Source: Bacteroidales bacterium
GTDB lineage: Bacteria > Bacteroidota > Bacteroidia > Bacteroidales > UBA932
Assembly: GCA_017551405.1 (NCBI GenBank)
Contig: JAFZLP010000134.1
Coordinates: forward strand, 1-13,981
Reading direction: 5' to 3'
Length of the DNA: 13,981 bases
Below are positions 1 through 8,459 of this stretch, piece by piece (within the stretch, counting starts at the first letter, position 1; every line of letters begins with the position of its first letter). Made by a program: the position numbers and the translations under genes. The notes under the pieces are model-generated. The model had not been told where the DNA came from. It searched no databases and saw only the letters and a list, made by a program, of their open reading frames with translations.

Positions 1-1209
1 AAGAACTACATGGTGCTCTACTCCGAGAAGATGCCCCGCCACATGGGCGTGCTGCTGGGCCGGAGCGCCTATTATTTCCCCATATTCGAAGAGATCTTCG
101 CCAAATACGACATCCCCCTGGAACTCAAGTACATGGCCGTCATCGAATCGAACTTCAATCCGGTCGCCAGGTCGAGGGTGGGAGCCATGGGCATGTGGCA
201 GTTCATGTACAACACAGCCCGCGGCTACGGCCTCAAGATCAATTCGTTCGTGGACGAGCGCCTGGACGTCGAGAAGTCGGCCGATGCGGCCGCGCGCTAC
301 CTCAAGGACGCCTACGAGATGTTCGGGGACTGGTGCCTTGCCATCAGCTCATACAACTGCGGCCTGGGCAACGTGCAGAAGGCCATCAAGAGGGCCGGCA
401 GCCGCAAGTTCTGGGACATCTACGATTATCTTCCCCATGAAACCAGGGGCTACATGCCGGCGTTCGTAGGGGCGATGTACGCCTTCGAGTACCGCAACGA
501 ATACGGCCTGTCGGCCACCGACGTGGGCCTGCCGGTCGCCTGCGACACCTTCGAGATCCGCAGGAACCTGCATTTCAAGCAGATAAACGAAACTGTGGGC
601 GTGCCGCTCGAGATGCTGCGCCAGCTCAACCCGCAGTACACCCACGACATCATCCCCGGCGACGAGGGCACCTACGTGCTCCAGCTGCCGGTCTCGTGGA
701 CCTCGGCGTTCCTCGACGTGCCGCGCGACACCCTGTATAACCACAAGTCCGGGGAACTGCTCAGCCAGCAGGTGCTCAAGAACCTGAAGGAGAGCGGCAG
801 CGAATCCCGCGTCGCCTACAAGGTGCGCAGCGGAGACTATCTGGGCAAGATCGCCTCGCGCTACCACGTGACAGTCAAGCAGATAAAGCAGTGGAACCAC
901 CTCAGGAGCGACAATCTCCGCGTAGGGCAGATACTGTATATCTACAGCAGGGGAGGCGCGCCTTCGGGAGGCTCCGCCGCGTCGAAGGCTGCGGACGACA
1001 AGAAGGACCTTCCGGCTGCAGCCGGCGGGATCAACACCGCAGCCGGCTTCTCCGGCGAGTACACGATCTACACCGTGGAATCCGGTGACAACCTCTACGA
1101 CATAGCCAAGAAGTACCCCGGAGTGAGCGCGCGCAACATCATGGATTTCAACGGCATGTCCTCCAGCAAGCTGCGTGTGGGACAGAAGCTGAAAATCCCG
1201 AAACCTTAG
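1..1209 (+). CDS. mltD: MltD-like membrane-bound lytic transglycosylase with LysM repeats (5' end missing)
   Basis: This enzyme would cleave peptidoglycan glycan strands between MurNAc and GlcNAc, forming 1,6-anhydroMurNAc ends in the periplasm. The reading frame is open to base 1, so the true start and signal peptide lie outside the window; the Met at base 10 is not the start. Residues below are counted from that Met. A SLT (GH23) domain covers about 20-165, with the catalytic Glu46 in IESNFNP, then GAMGMWQF (58-65) and the SSYNCG motif (113-118). A degenerate MltD-type repeat follows (about 178-235, with LRQLNPQY). Two LysM domains, at about 269-311 and 353-398, should bind glycan. They are joined by a Gly/Ala/Ser-rich linker (about 313-350). 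The gene ends with TAG and converges on the ATPase operon. Family assignment is firm; the symbol rests on domain order. Confidence 0.93.
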   Translation, partial: KNYMVLYSEKMPRHMGVLLGRSAYYFPIFEEIFAKYDIPLELKYMAVIESNFNPVARSRVGAMGMWQFMYNTARGYGLKINSFVDERLDVEKSADAAARYLKDAYEMFGDWCLAISSYNCGLGNVQKAIKRAGSRKFWDIYDYLPHETRGYMPAFVGAMYAFEYRNEYGLSATDVGLPVACDTFEIRRNLHFKQINETVGVPLEMLRQLNPQYTHDIIPGDEGTYVLQLPVSWTSAFLDVPRDTLYNHKSGELLSQQVLKNLKESGSESRVAYKVRSGDYLGKIASRYHVTVKQIKQWNHLRSDNLRVGQILYIYSRGGAPSGGSAASKAADDKKDLPAAAGGINTAAGFSGEYTIYTVESGDNLYDIAKKYPGVSARNIMDFNGMSSSKLRVGQKLKIPKP

Positions 1210-1231
1210 CATTCAGCCTGCATGATAAACA

Positions 1232-1276
1232 GATTGCTCCGGTCATCGGCAAAGCGTGCCTGTGACCGGAGCAATC
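1232..1276. terminator. Bidirectional hairpin terminator between convergent genes
   Basis: A perfect 14-bp inverted repeat pairs 1232-1245 (gattgctccggtca) with 1263-1276 (tgaccggagcaatc). The intervening 17 nt can add a T-G pair and a further 4-bp stem, ggca (1248-1251) with tgcc (1257-1260), leaving a 5-nt loop. Short T-rich runs follow on both strands: gtttct after 1276 on plus, and tgtttat when read on minus beyond 1232. It lies 22 nt after the transglycosylase stop and 19 nt after the proteolipid stop. The position between convergent stops and the symmetry fit a two-way rho-independent terminator. The U-tracts are short, so efficiency is uncertain. Confidence 0.8.
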
Positions 1277-1295
1277 CGTTTCTGTAGCTGCAGGA

Positions 1296-1754
<459 letters not shown>

Positions 1755-3494
1755 TTATTGTTCTTTTGAAAGGGGTGCGTAAGTGCGCCCAGTGCCCTCG
1801 TAGCCCGCATTCTTGAAGAATTCGAGGAAGTTCAGGCGGAGCGGGTGCACGAAGGCGCTGAGGCCGGACATCGCTATATTGAGCACATGGCCGACAATCA
1901 GCAGCAGCACGCAGAAGATCCAGCCTCCGATGCCGCCGTCGCCGCGTACCATCACGGCCAGGTCGTTGAAGGCCCCGCCGAGAAGGCTGCCCGCAAGCGC
2001 AAGCGCGTAGAGGCGGAGATAGCTGAGCACGTCGGAAAGCAGACCCGTAGCGGTGTTGTAGGTCTCCCATAAGCCGTTTCCGAAGTTGGCCAGGGGATTC
2101 TTATGAAGGTCCCTGAGGAAGAAGATGAACAGGCCCGAGAGGATTCCGACGGCGATGAGGGCGATCTTGGTGATGGACGAATCGAACACCTTGAGGATGG
2201 CCAGCACGCCTATCGCCACTCCGCCCACGATGAGCAGGGTCCATCCCCACACACCCAGGCTGTTGAAGAAGCCCTTGTTGCGGGTGGCGACTATTGCCTT
2301 GGTGACCTGCGCCAGGGAAATGTGGAGCACGCCGCAGGCCAGGGCCAGGATCATGTTCCAGTCGTAGCTTCCGAGCCCCTGCACCACGCACTGGCTGTCG
2401 GAGGGCATCATTATCTTGTTGAGCCCCAGGCTGCGGATGAAGCCCCACTTGCTGATGTCCAGGCTGAAGAAACTGTGGAAGAAGAAGCCCACCACCACCG
2501 TGGCGGTGCCAAGCACCATCACGAGCGATGCGGTCTTGCCGAGTTTCTTGCGGAGCAGGAATCCTATGAGCAGGAGCACCAGGCCGTAGCCGGCGTCGCC
2601 CATGCAGAAGGCGAAGAACAGGGTGAAGAAGATGCTGATGAACGGAGTGGGGTCGAAGCCGTCGTAGCCGGGCCTTCCGTACATGTCGGTAAGCACCTCG
2701 AACATGCCAGCGAACTTCTTGTTCCTGAGCTTGATGGGAGGATTGTCGGTTTCGGCGGCGGCTTCCTTGAGCCACAGCAGGTCCATTTCGTCGAACTTGG
2801 ATTCAAGGGCGGCGGCGTCTTCCACCGGGGCGAAGCCTTCGAACACCACCAGGGTGTTCTCGGCTGCGGATTCTCCGGCAAGGGCGGCCAGATAGCGGGA
2901 GAGTTCCTCTTTCTTTGCGGCCAGAGCCTTCTCGAGGGCGGGAAGCTCGGAACGGCGGTCGGTGAGGGCCTTTCCGTAGAGCGAAATCTGGCGCTGGCGG
3001 TCGTCGATGGCCGCAGCGGCCTCTCCGGCAGTCATGGACGGCGGGTTCAGCTCCTTGAACGGGAATCCCTCGGGATCGCCCACGAGCACCAGATAAACAT
3101 AGTTCTTGTCTTCGGCGACCACCCGGATGGGGAACTGCTCCCCGAGCTCGGGCTGGAACTTGCGGCCGTCTATCTTGTAGAAGTGGTAGGCAAGGCCGAG
3201 TTCGGCGAGTTTCTCGCGGTCCCAGCTGCCCCAGACCTTGATGTCTTCGTAGTCGCGGAGCTGCGCGGCCAGAGCGGCCCTGAGTTCGCGCAGGTGCACG
3301 TCGCTTCCCTCGCGTATGTCCTTGATTTCGACCTTGGCGCTCTCTATCTGCGAAAGCAGTTCGGCGGAACGGTCGTCCACCGGCCTGGAAGAACGCGTGA
3401 TGTCCACGAGCCCCAGCTCCTGAAGCTCCTTCAGGAAGTCTTCGGTGCGCGAGGAGAGCAGCACGAAGGAATATTTGGTCATCCTGTCTATCAT
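1755..3494 (-). CDS. atpI: V-type ATPase subunit I (a-type stator subunit)
   Basis: This 579-residue protein is the stator membrane subunit that forms the ion half-channels beside the proteolipid ring and anchors the peripheral stalk. The N-terminal cytoplasmic half (1 to about 280) is charged, with helical, coiled-coil-like stretches at about 43-80 and 155-210. The C-terminal half holds about seven to eight membrane segments, beginning at TPFISIFF (283-290) with MGDAGYGL (298-305), and including GVLHISLAQ (388-396). The essential ring-facing Arg is Arg494 in SYLRLYALALAG, followed by HPLRLNFLEFF (550-560). The loop reads FFFHSFF, where relatives usually have Gly before SFF. The start ATG overlaps the subunit D stop as ATGA. 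Length is slightly below many family members (about 600-650). Confidence 0.95.
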   Translation of the reverse strand: MIDRMTKYSFVLLSSRTEDFLKELQELGLVDITRSSRPVDDRSAELLSQIESAKVEIKDIREGSDVHLRELRAALAAQLRDYEDIKVWGSWDREKLAELGLAYHFYKIDGRKFQPELGEQFPIRVVAEDKNYVYLVLVGDPEGFPFKELNPPSMTAGEAAAAIDDRQRQISLYGKALTDRRSELPALEKALAAKKEELSRYLAALAGESAAENTLVVFEGFAPVEDAAALESKFDEMDLLWLKEAAAETDNPPIKLRNKKFAGMFEVLTDMYGRPGYDGFDPTPFISIFFTLFFAFCMGDAGYGLVLLLIGFLLRKKLGKTASLVMVLGTATVVVGFFFHSFFSLDISKWGFIRSLGLNKIMMPSDSQCVVQGLGSYDWNMILALACGVLHISLAQVTKAIVATRNKGFFNSLGVWGWTLLIVGGVAIGVLAILKVFDSSITKIALIAVGILSGLFIFFLRDLHKNPLANFGNGLWETYNTATGLLSDVLSYLRLYALALAGSLLGGAFNDLAVMVRGDGGIGGWIFCVLLLIVGHVLNIAMSGLSAFVHPLRLNFLEFFKNAGYEGTGRTYAPLSKEQ

Positions 3495-4099
3495 AGGCTC
3501 TCCTCCTCATCTTCCGCGGCGTGGCGGGTCTTGACTATCTTGGACGAAGCCTTGCTCAGGTTCTCTTCGTCTTCCATGTAGCGCTTGATCTTGCGCATCG
3601 CCTCAATGTAGCCCGGAATCTGGACCTTTTCGTAGAGATTCACCTTCTGGGTGGTCTTCTTGCGCTGATAGTCCAGGATCCTGCTGGTCTGCTCGCTCAC
3701 TTCGGACTTGAGCCCGAGGAAGGTGAGCTCCTTGAGGATGCGGACGCCGTCGGCGTACCATGCAGGCTTCACGAAGGCGTTGAACGGCTTGAGCTTGTAA
3801 TACACCTCGTTGAGGACGGGACATTTCACTCCCGCCGTCTTGACGGTGCCCAGATCGACGTCAGTGATGGACACCAGATCCGGCTCGAACTCGTTCCAGA
3901 GGGCTGCCAGATAGTCGTATTCCTTCATCTTCTGCTCAAGTTCCTGCTGCAGCCTTTCGGATTCCTTCCGGGCCACAAGGGAGCTGTAGCGGAGGGCGCT
4001 CTCCTTGCTCTTGAGCGTGGGGAGGGCGTTCTTCCGTATCTTGAGCTGCTTGCCCAGGTTCGTGAGAGAAGTCTTGTTATATTGGAACTTGATTGGCAT
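3491..4099 (-). CDS. atpD: V-type ATPase subunit D (central stalk)
   Basis: This 202-residue protein is the rotor shaft that sits inside the A3B3 head and transmits torque to the membrane ring. The sequence is mostly helical and charged, with long N- and C-terminal helices: the start region (about 5-70) contains NKTSLTNLGKQL, and the C-terminal helix (about 125-185) ends in a K/R- and E-rich tail. That pattern is typical of the antiparallel coiled coil of the D family, and length matches (about 200-215). ATG shares one base with the TAA stop of subunit B (TAATG), and its TGA overlaps the start of subunit I, so translation is probably coupled. Its usual partner, subunit F, is not encoded here. 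Confidence 0.93.
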   Translation of the reverse strand: MPIKFQYNKTSLTNLGKQLKIRKNALPTLKSKESALRYSSLVARKESERLQQELEQKMKEYDYLAALWNEFEPDLVSITDVDLGTVKTAGVKCPVLNEVYYKLKPFNAFVKPAWYADGVRILKELTFLGLKSEVSEQTSRILDYQRKKTTQKVNLYEKVQIPGYIEAMRKIKRYMEDEENLSKASSKIVKTRHAAEDEEESL

Positions 4100-5430
4100 T
4101 ATTCGGCTTTTTTGGGCCAGTATTTATCGATGAAGTTCTGACGTATGCCGATTTCGGCGGGGGAGAAGTATTTGGCGAACAGCTCCCATGCCGTGTCGAG
4201 CATTTCGGTGATGGTGATGTTGACGTCGATGCTGAGCAGCCTCGTGGCGTATTCCACCGCGTAGTCGAGGCACCTGATATCGTAGTCGGAGAGGTCGAAG
4301 CCGTTCTCCTGCTTGGTCTTGGCGTTCTGCGCGTCGGCGTAGAGGCGCACGCTGGCGTTCATGACCTGCGAGTGGTCTTCGCGCGTCTTCTTGTTCTGCA
4401 CGTTCTGCTTGAGCCTGGAAAGGGAGCGGAACGGGTCCACGATGACCTTGCCGGAGTCGGGGTCCGCCCTCAGGAAGAGCTGGCCCTCGGTGATGTAACC
4501 GGTGTTGTCGGGGATGGCGTGGGTGATGTCGCCGTCGTTCAGCGTGGTGACCGCGATGATGGTAATGGAACCGCCGGTGGGCAGCTGCACCGCCTTCTCG
4601 TAGATCTTGGCCAGGTCGGAATAGAGCGAGCCTGGCATCGCGTCCTTGGAAGGAATCTGGTCCATTCGGTTGGACACTATCGAGAGGGCGTCGGCATAGA
4701 GGGTCATGTCGGTGAGGAGCACCAGCACCTTCTCATTCTTGTCGACTGCGAAATATTCGGCCGCGGCGAGCGCCATGTCAGGCACCAGAAGCCTCTCCAC
4801 TGGGGGATCTTCGGTGGTGTTCACGAAGGATACTATCCTGTCGAGGGCGCCGGCTCCTTCGAAGGCGTGCCTGAAGTAGAGGTAGTCGTCGTTCGAGAGG
4901 CCCATGCCGCCGAGGATGATCTTGTCGACGTCGGCCCTCATGGCCACGTCTGCCATGACCTGGTTGTAAGGCTGGTCGGGGTCGGCGAAGAAAGGAATCT
5001 TCTGGCCCGATACCAGGGTGTTGTTGAGGTCGATGCCGGCGATGCCGGTGGGGATGAGCTCGGAGGGCTGGCGGCGCTTGTAGGGGTTGACGGAAGGACC
5101 GCCCACCTCGCGCTCCATGCCTTCGATTTCGGGACCGCCGTCGATGGGGTTGCCGTATGCGTTGAAGAAACGGCCGCTCAGCTGGTCGCTTACCTTGAGG
5201 GTGGGGGGAGCCCCGAAGAAGCTCACCTCGGCGTTGGTCGGGATACCTTCGGTACCCGCGAAGACCTGCAGGGTGACGAGGTCGCCCTTCATTTTAACCA
5301 CCTGGGCGAGACGCCCTTCCACCGTTGCCAGCTCGTCGTTGGATACGCCCTGGGCGTGCAGCGAAACCGTGGCCTTGGTAATGGCCTCGAGCTGCGTGTA
5401 TATCTTTTTGAATGCTTTAGGACTTGCCAT
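4099..5430 (-). CDS. atpB: V-type ATPase subunit B (non-catalytic head subunit)
   Basis: This 443-residue protein alternates with subunit A in the hexameric head and contributes to the nucleotide site without a working P-loop. The N-terminal beta-barrel region (about 1-70) includes EGRLAQVVKMKGD. The segment where catalytic subunits have Walker A is replaced by FFADPDQPYNQV, as expected for a non-catalytic subunit. Further signatures are LVLLTDMTLYADALS, then PGSLYSDLAKIYEKA and DPFRSLSRL in the C-terminal half. Length is close to the usual 430-470. The start ATG lies inside the 3' end of subunit A, with a 14-nt overlap. Confidence 0.96.
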   Translation of the reverse strand: MASPKAFKKIYTQLEAITKATVSLHAQGVSNDELATVEGRLAQVVKMKGDLVTLQVFAGTEGIPTNAEVSFFGAPPTLKVSDQLSGRFFNAYGNPIDGGPEIEGMEREVGGPSVNPYKRRQPSELIPTGIAGIDLNNTLVSGQKIPFFADPDQPYNQVMADVAMRADVDKIILGGMGLSNDDYLYFRHAFEGAGALDRIVSFVNTTEDPPVERLLVPDMALAAAEYFAVDKNEKVLVLLTDMTLYADALSIVSNRMDQIPSKDAMPGSLYSDLAKIYEKAVQLPTGGSITIIAVTTLNDGDITHAIPDNTGYITEGQLFLRADPDSGKVIVDPFRSLSRLKQNVQNKKTREDHSQVMNASVRLYADAQNAKTKQENGFDLSDYDIRCLDYAVEYATRLLSIDVNITITEMLDTAWELFAKYFSPAEIGIRQNFIDKYWPKKAE

Positions 5431-7174
5431 TTTCTTCGAGGAGTTTAGTCAGTTGACCGCGGTAATTTTCGAACTGAGCGCTGTGGAACTCGGAATAGTT
5501 CATCTGCCGGAGTACGTTGATGAGATTCTTGAAGTAGTCGCGGCAGACTTCGAAGTTGTCGAAGCTGAACTTGCGTTCGCAGATTTCGAGGATGAGGTCG
5601 AGCATGTATTTCTGGCGCTCCATGGGGCACACGGAGTCCACCGCATCGAAAGCGTCCTGCTGCAGGAAGGCGAAATCCAGGACTTCGCTCTTCCAGAAGG
5701 CCTCGTGATAGCTCATGGGCACGCCGTCGTCGCCGAGGATGTTGATCTGGTCGGCCATTTCCTTGCCGCGGCGGATGAGCATCTTGCACTTGATGATCTT
5801 CTGCACCCAGCCCTCTTCGATGCGTTCGTCGAGATAGGCGATGATTTCGGGATACTCGAGATACTTGGAGTAGGAGTCGATGGGGTTCACCGCCGGGTAG
5901 CGCTTCTGATCGGCGCGCGCCTGCTCGAGGGAGTAGAAGCAGCGGGCCGCCTTCTTGGTGCTTTCGGTGACGGGCTCCTTGAGGTTGCCGCCGGCGGGGG
6001 AGACGGTGCCGATGACGGTGACCGCGCCCTTCTGGCCGTTGTTCAGGACGACCATGCCCGCACGTGCGTAGAAGTTGCTGATGATGGCGGAAAGGTCTAC
6101 CGGGAAGGCGTCGGCTCCGGGGAGTTCCTCCATGCGGTTGGACATCTCGCGGAGAGCCTGGGCCCAGCGGGAAGTGGAGTCTGCCAGGAGCAGGCACCTC
6201 AGGCCCATGGCCCTGTAGTATTCGCAGATGGTCATGGCGGTGTAGACCGATGCCTCACGCGCGGCCACCGGCATGTTGGAGGTGTTGCAGATGATGGAGG
6301 TGCGCTCCATGAGCTTGCGGCCGGTGTACGGGTCGATGAGCTCCGGGAACTCGGTGAAGATCTCCACCACCTCGTTGGCGCGCTCGCCGCAGGCTGCCAT
6401 GACTATGATGTCGGCCTCGCCCTGCTTGGCGATGGCGTGCTGGAGCACCGTCTTGCCGCAGCCGAAAGGCCCGGGGATGAAGCCGGTGCCGCCTTCGGCG
6501 ATGGGGTTGAAGGAGTCGATGATGCGGACACCCGTTTCCATTATCTTCTGCGGACGGGGTTTGTCCTTATAGCCCTTGACGGCCACCTTGACGGGCCATT
6601 TCTGGACCATGGTCACCTCGACATCCTCGCCGTCGGGGCCGGTGAGCACCGCGATGGTGTGGTCTACCTTGTACTGGCCTTCGGGGGCCACCGACTTTAC
6701 GGTGTACTCGCCCTCGAACTTGAACGGGACCATGATCTTGTGGGGGAGCCAGCCCTCCTTCACCTCGCCCAGCCAGTCCGATGCGCGCACCTTGTCGCCG
6801 GGCGCCGCGAGGGGCTTGAAGTCCCACAGGCGGGTGCGGTCGATCGGGTCGGTGTATTCGCCCCTCTTGAGGAAGACGTCGGACATTGTGGTGAGGTCGT
6901 TCTGGAGGCCGTCGAACACGCCGCCCAGAAGCCCGGGGCCGAGCGAGACCTCGAGCATGCGGCCGAGAAACTCGACCCTGGCGCCTCCTTTAAGGCCGCG
7001 CGTGCTTTCGAACACCTGCACCGAGGCCTTGTTCCCGTTTACCTTGATGACCTCGGCCAGGAGGTTGGTGCCGTCGAGGTCGATGAAGCAGAGTTCATTC
7101 TCTGCCACCGGGCCTTCAGTCTGCACGGTTACAAGGTTGGAAACGATTCCTGTTACCTTTCCTATAGTATTCAT
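5417..7174 (-). CDS. atpA: V-type ATPase subunit A (catalytic head subunit)
   Basis: This 585-residue protein hydrolyses, or in reverse forms, ATP in the V1 head. Domains in order are the N-terminal beta-barrel (1 to about 70), the V/A-type-specific insert region (about 115-185) and the nucleotide-binding domain. Walker A is GPFGCGKT (235-242, Lys241). The catalytic Glu of CGERANE is Glu263, and the Walker B/neighbouring segment is LLLADSTSRWAQALRE (from 328). A helical C-terminal domain follows. Length fits the V/A-type A family (about 580-600). The ATG is 5 nt downstream of the DUF2764 stop and no Shine-Dalgarno sequence is visible, which is usual in Bacteroidetes. Confidence 0.97.
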   Translation of the reverse strand: MNTIGKVTGIVSNLVTVQTEGPVAENELCFIDLDGTNLLAEVIKVNGNKASVQVFESTRGLKGGARVEFLGRMLEVSLGPGLLGGVFDGLQNDLTTMSDVFLKRGEYTDPIDRTRLWDFKPLAAPGDKVRASDWLGEVKEGWLPHKIMVPFKFEGEYTVKSVAPEGQYKVDHTIAVLTGPDGEDVEVTMVQKWPVKVAVKGYKDKPRPQKIMETGVRIIDSFNPIAEGGTGFIPGPFGCGKTVLQHAIAKQGEADIIVMAACGERANEVVEIFTEFPELIDPYTGRKLMERTSIICNTSNMPVAAREASVYTAMTICEYYRAMGLRCLLLADSTSRWAQALREMSNRMEELPGADAFPVDLSAIISNFYARAGMVVLNNGQKGAVTVIGTVSPAGGNLKEPVTESTKKAARCFYSLEQARADQKRYPAVNPIDSYSKYLEYPEIIAYLDERIEEGWVQKIIKCKMLIRRGKEMADQINILGDDGVPMSYHEAFWKSEVLDFAFLQQDAFDAVDSVCPMERQKYMLDLILEICERKFSFDNFEVCRDYFKNLINVLRQMNYSEFHSAQFENYRGQLTKLLEENGKS

Positions 7175-7179
7175 ATTGA

Positions 7180-7761
7180 TTATTTGATTTCCAGTGTGTA
7201 GTTGTCTTTCAGGTCGCTGACGAGCCGGCGGAACAGCTCGCGGCCGGTTTCCGGGTCGAGCCTGGTCCAGCGGTCCACTATCTTGAGCTTTGCGGTGAAC
7301 CCCAGGATGGTGTCCATGTCGAAGACGTGCATGACGGTGAGCTCGTCGATCCGGGCCCAGAGCAGCTCGTCCAGACCGCGTTCGCGGCCCAGGATGTCTT
7401 TCATGGCCAGCACTTCGTCCACCTTCGGGCGGTCGTCGAAATCTTCGGGGCCGAAGGCGACGGTGTCCTGCCCGGCGGGCCTGCCCAGCTCTTTGTTGAG
7501 GAAGGCGACCTTTGCGTTGCGGAGCTGGAGGTCGTACTCGAAGTAGCCCCTGATGAACGCGTTGGAGTGGGCGGCGGCGCTGCGGTAGAAGGCCTCGTCG
7601 AGCCCGTCGCCCCAGCCGTCAAGGAGGAAACCGAGAGCCGCCGAGTCTTTTTCGGAGAGCTGGGAGCGGATCTCTTCCAGGATGGCGTCGGTGTCGAGCT
7701 TGCCGCGGTAATCGGGCTGCAGGACCGGCAGCCCCGCGATTATGTATTCGTAATTATTCAC
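7180..7761 (-). CDS. DUF2764 family protein of the V-ATPase operon (possible C-subunit equivalent)
   Basis: This 193-residue, largely helical, soluble protein has no signal peptide or membrane segment. The start is a GTG at 7761, reading NNYEYIIAGLP next. No in-frame ATG lies near it, and the YYxxAGLP-type opening is typical of the family. The gene overlaps the end of subunit E by 8 nt and precedes subunit A by 5 nt, the place it also holds in Chlamydia and Borrelia V-ATPase operons. The stretch FEYDLQLRNAKVAFL (about 74-88) resembles the D-x-x-N-L-(K/R) helix motif of the C (AC39/d) subunit, which has no gene of its own here. A role linking the central stalk to the ring is inferred; family membership is likely, biochemical function unproven. 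Confidence 0.85.
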   Translation of the reverse strand: MNNYEYIIAGLPVLQPDYRGKLDTDAILEEIRSQLSEKDSAALGFLLDGWGDGLDEAFYRSAAAHSNAFIRGYFEYDLQLRNAKVAFLNKELGRPAGQDTVAFGPEDFDDRPKVDEVLAMKDILGRERGLDELLWARIDELTVMHVFDMDTILGFTAKLKIVDRWTRLDPETGRELFRRLVSDLKDNYTLEIK

Positions 7762-8362
7762 CGAAGAGGATTTTGCGCGTTACGGGCCTGAGATATTCGG
7801 CAATGAGGGCGTTGAAGGTTTCGTCGGTAAGGCTGACGAACCAGCCGCCGTCCTTGGGGCCGATGTTGAAGCCGCCGGCGACCTTCTTGGTGAAGGATGC
7901 GCTGACACCCTTGGAAAGGCTCTTTGCGAGCTCGCCTTTCACCCAGGGCTCCAGCTCTGCCTTGAGCTTTTCGGGGAGGATGAGCTCGAGGTCGCTGGCC
8001 TCCGAGGCGTCGAAGCGGGCTGCCACTGCGGAGATTATCTGCTTGAGGAAGGCGGGATCCTGCAGGGCGGCGGCTGTGTCTTTTGCGGAGATTTCCCCGA
8101 CCAGCAGGTTCTCGATGTCTTTCTTGGTGGCCTGGAGGGCCTGTGCAGATGCCATCTTGAGGTCGGACGCCACCTTGACGCGCAGGTCTTCGGCGTCTTT
8201 CCGGGCCTTCTCGGTAATGGCGGCAGCTTCTTCGCGGGCTTTGGCGACTATTTCCCCGGCCTCCTTGCGGGCGTCTGCCAGGATGGCTTCGCCCTGCTGC
8301 CGGCCCTTGGAAAGGCCCTCATTATAAAGCTGTTCGGTAAGTTGCTGTAATTTGTCTTGCAT
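7754..8362 (-). CDS. atpE: V-type ATPase subunit E (peripheral stalk)
   Basis: This 202-residue protein is part of the peripheral stalk that holds the head still against rotation. The first half (about 1-100) is an Ala/Lys/Glu-rich coiled coil, containing LYNEGLSKGRQQGE and repeated A-R-x-E-A units. The C-terminal globular part (about 105-202) contains GGFNIGPKDGGWFVSL, typical of the E family. I place the start at ATG 8362 (MQDKLQQLTEQL). The frame stays open to an ATG at 8434, but that codon lies inside the -33 element of the promoter at 8404-8435, and the added 24 residues look like translated AT-rich leader. The 202-aa form also matches the usual length. It is the first gene of the operon and overlaps the next by 8 nt. 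Confidence 0.92.
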   Translation of the reverse strand: MQDKLQQLTEQLYNEGLSKGRQQGEAILADARKEAGEIVAKAREEAAAITEKARKDAEDLRVKVASDLKMASAQALQATKKDIENLLVGEISAKDTAAALQDPAFLKQIISAVAARFDASEASDLELILPEKLKAELEPWVKGELAKSLSKGVSASFTKKVAGGFNIGPKDGGWFVSLTDETFNALIAEYLRPVTRKILFGE

Positions 8363-8403
8363 GTTATTTTGACTGATAATAATTATCCGGTTAGTTGTAT
8401 CGT

Positions 8404-8435
8404 CAAATTTAGCGATTATATAGGTATTTTCCAAA
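8404..8435 (-). promoter_or_regulatory. Bacteroidetes-type promoter of the V-ATPase operon
   Basis: Read on the minus strand, TTTG (8435-8432) is followed by exactly 20 nt and then TAAATTTG (8411-8404). This matches the Bacteroidetes sigma-ABfr consensus TTTG-N(19-21)-TAnnTTTG. Transcription would begin near 8400, giving a leader of about 37 nt before the subunit E ATG at 8362. It is the only convincing promoter found for the seven-gene operon. Confidence 0.8.
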
Positions 8436-8445
8436 AAAATATAGC

Positions 8446-8453
8446 TACTTTTG
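8446..8453 (+). promoter_or_regulatory. Probable -7 element for the TonB receptor operon
   Basis: TACTTTTG fits the Bacteroidetes -7 consensus TAnnTTTG. No good TTTG stands 19-21 nt upstream (only weak matches around 8421-8430), so the -33 element is poor. Transcription would start about 8457, just 3 or so nt before the likely TTG start at 8460. The -33 zone overlaps that of the divergent ATPase promoter. Confidence 0.55.
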
Positions 8454-8459
8454 CGGGCT

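Noticed and set aside
951..1060. Gly/Ala/Ser-rich low-complexity stretch in the transglycosylase, considered as an inserted repeat
   Set aside because: It is an ordinary flexible linker between the two LysM domains with no exact repeat unit.
349..1212. 287-codon minus-strand open frame antisense to the transglycosylase
   Set aside because: The plus strand has SLT and LysM motifs throughout; the reverse frame is compositional only and would run through the terminator hairpin side.
2103..3581. 492-codon plus-strand open frame antisense to subunit I
   Set aside because: Same cause: biased composition, no recognisable domain, and full overlap with a well-supported gene.
4093..5448. 451-codon plus-strand open frame antisense to subunit B
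   Set aside because: Shadow of the subunit B codons; no domain or signal of its own.
5087..7201. 704-codon plus-strand open frame antisense to subunits A and B
   Set aside because: It is a mirror of the GC-rich codon usage of the real genes; its protein has low-complexity His/Glu/Val/Gly runs and no family resemblance, while the opposite strand encodes textbook ATPase subunits.
8363..8434. Upstream in-frame extension of subunit E to an ATG at 8434 (226 aa)
   Set aside because: The ATG lies within the -33 promoter element and upstream of the predicted transcript start; the extra residues look like translated AT-rich leader, and the family normally begins near the Met at 8362.
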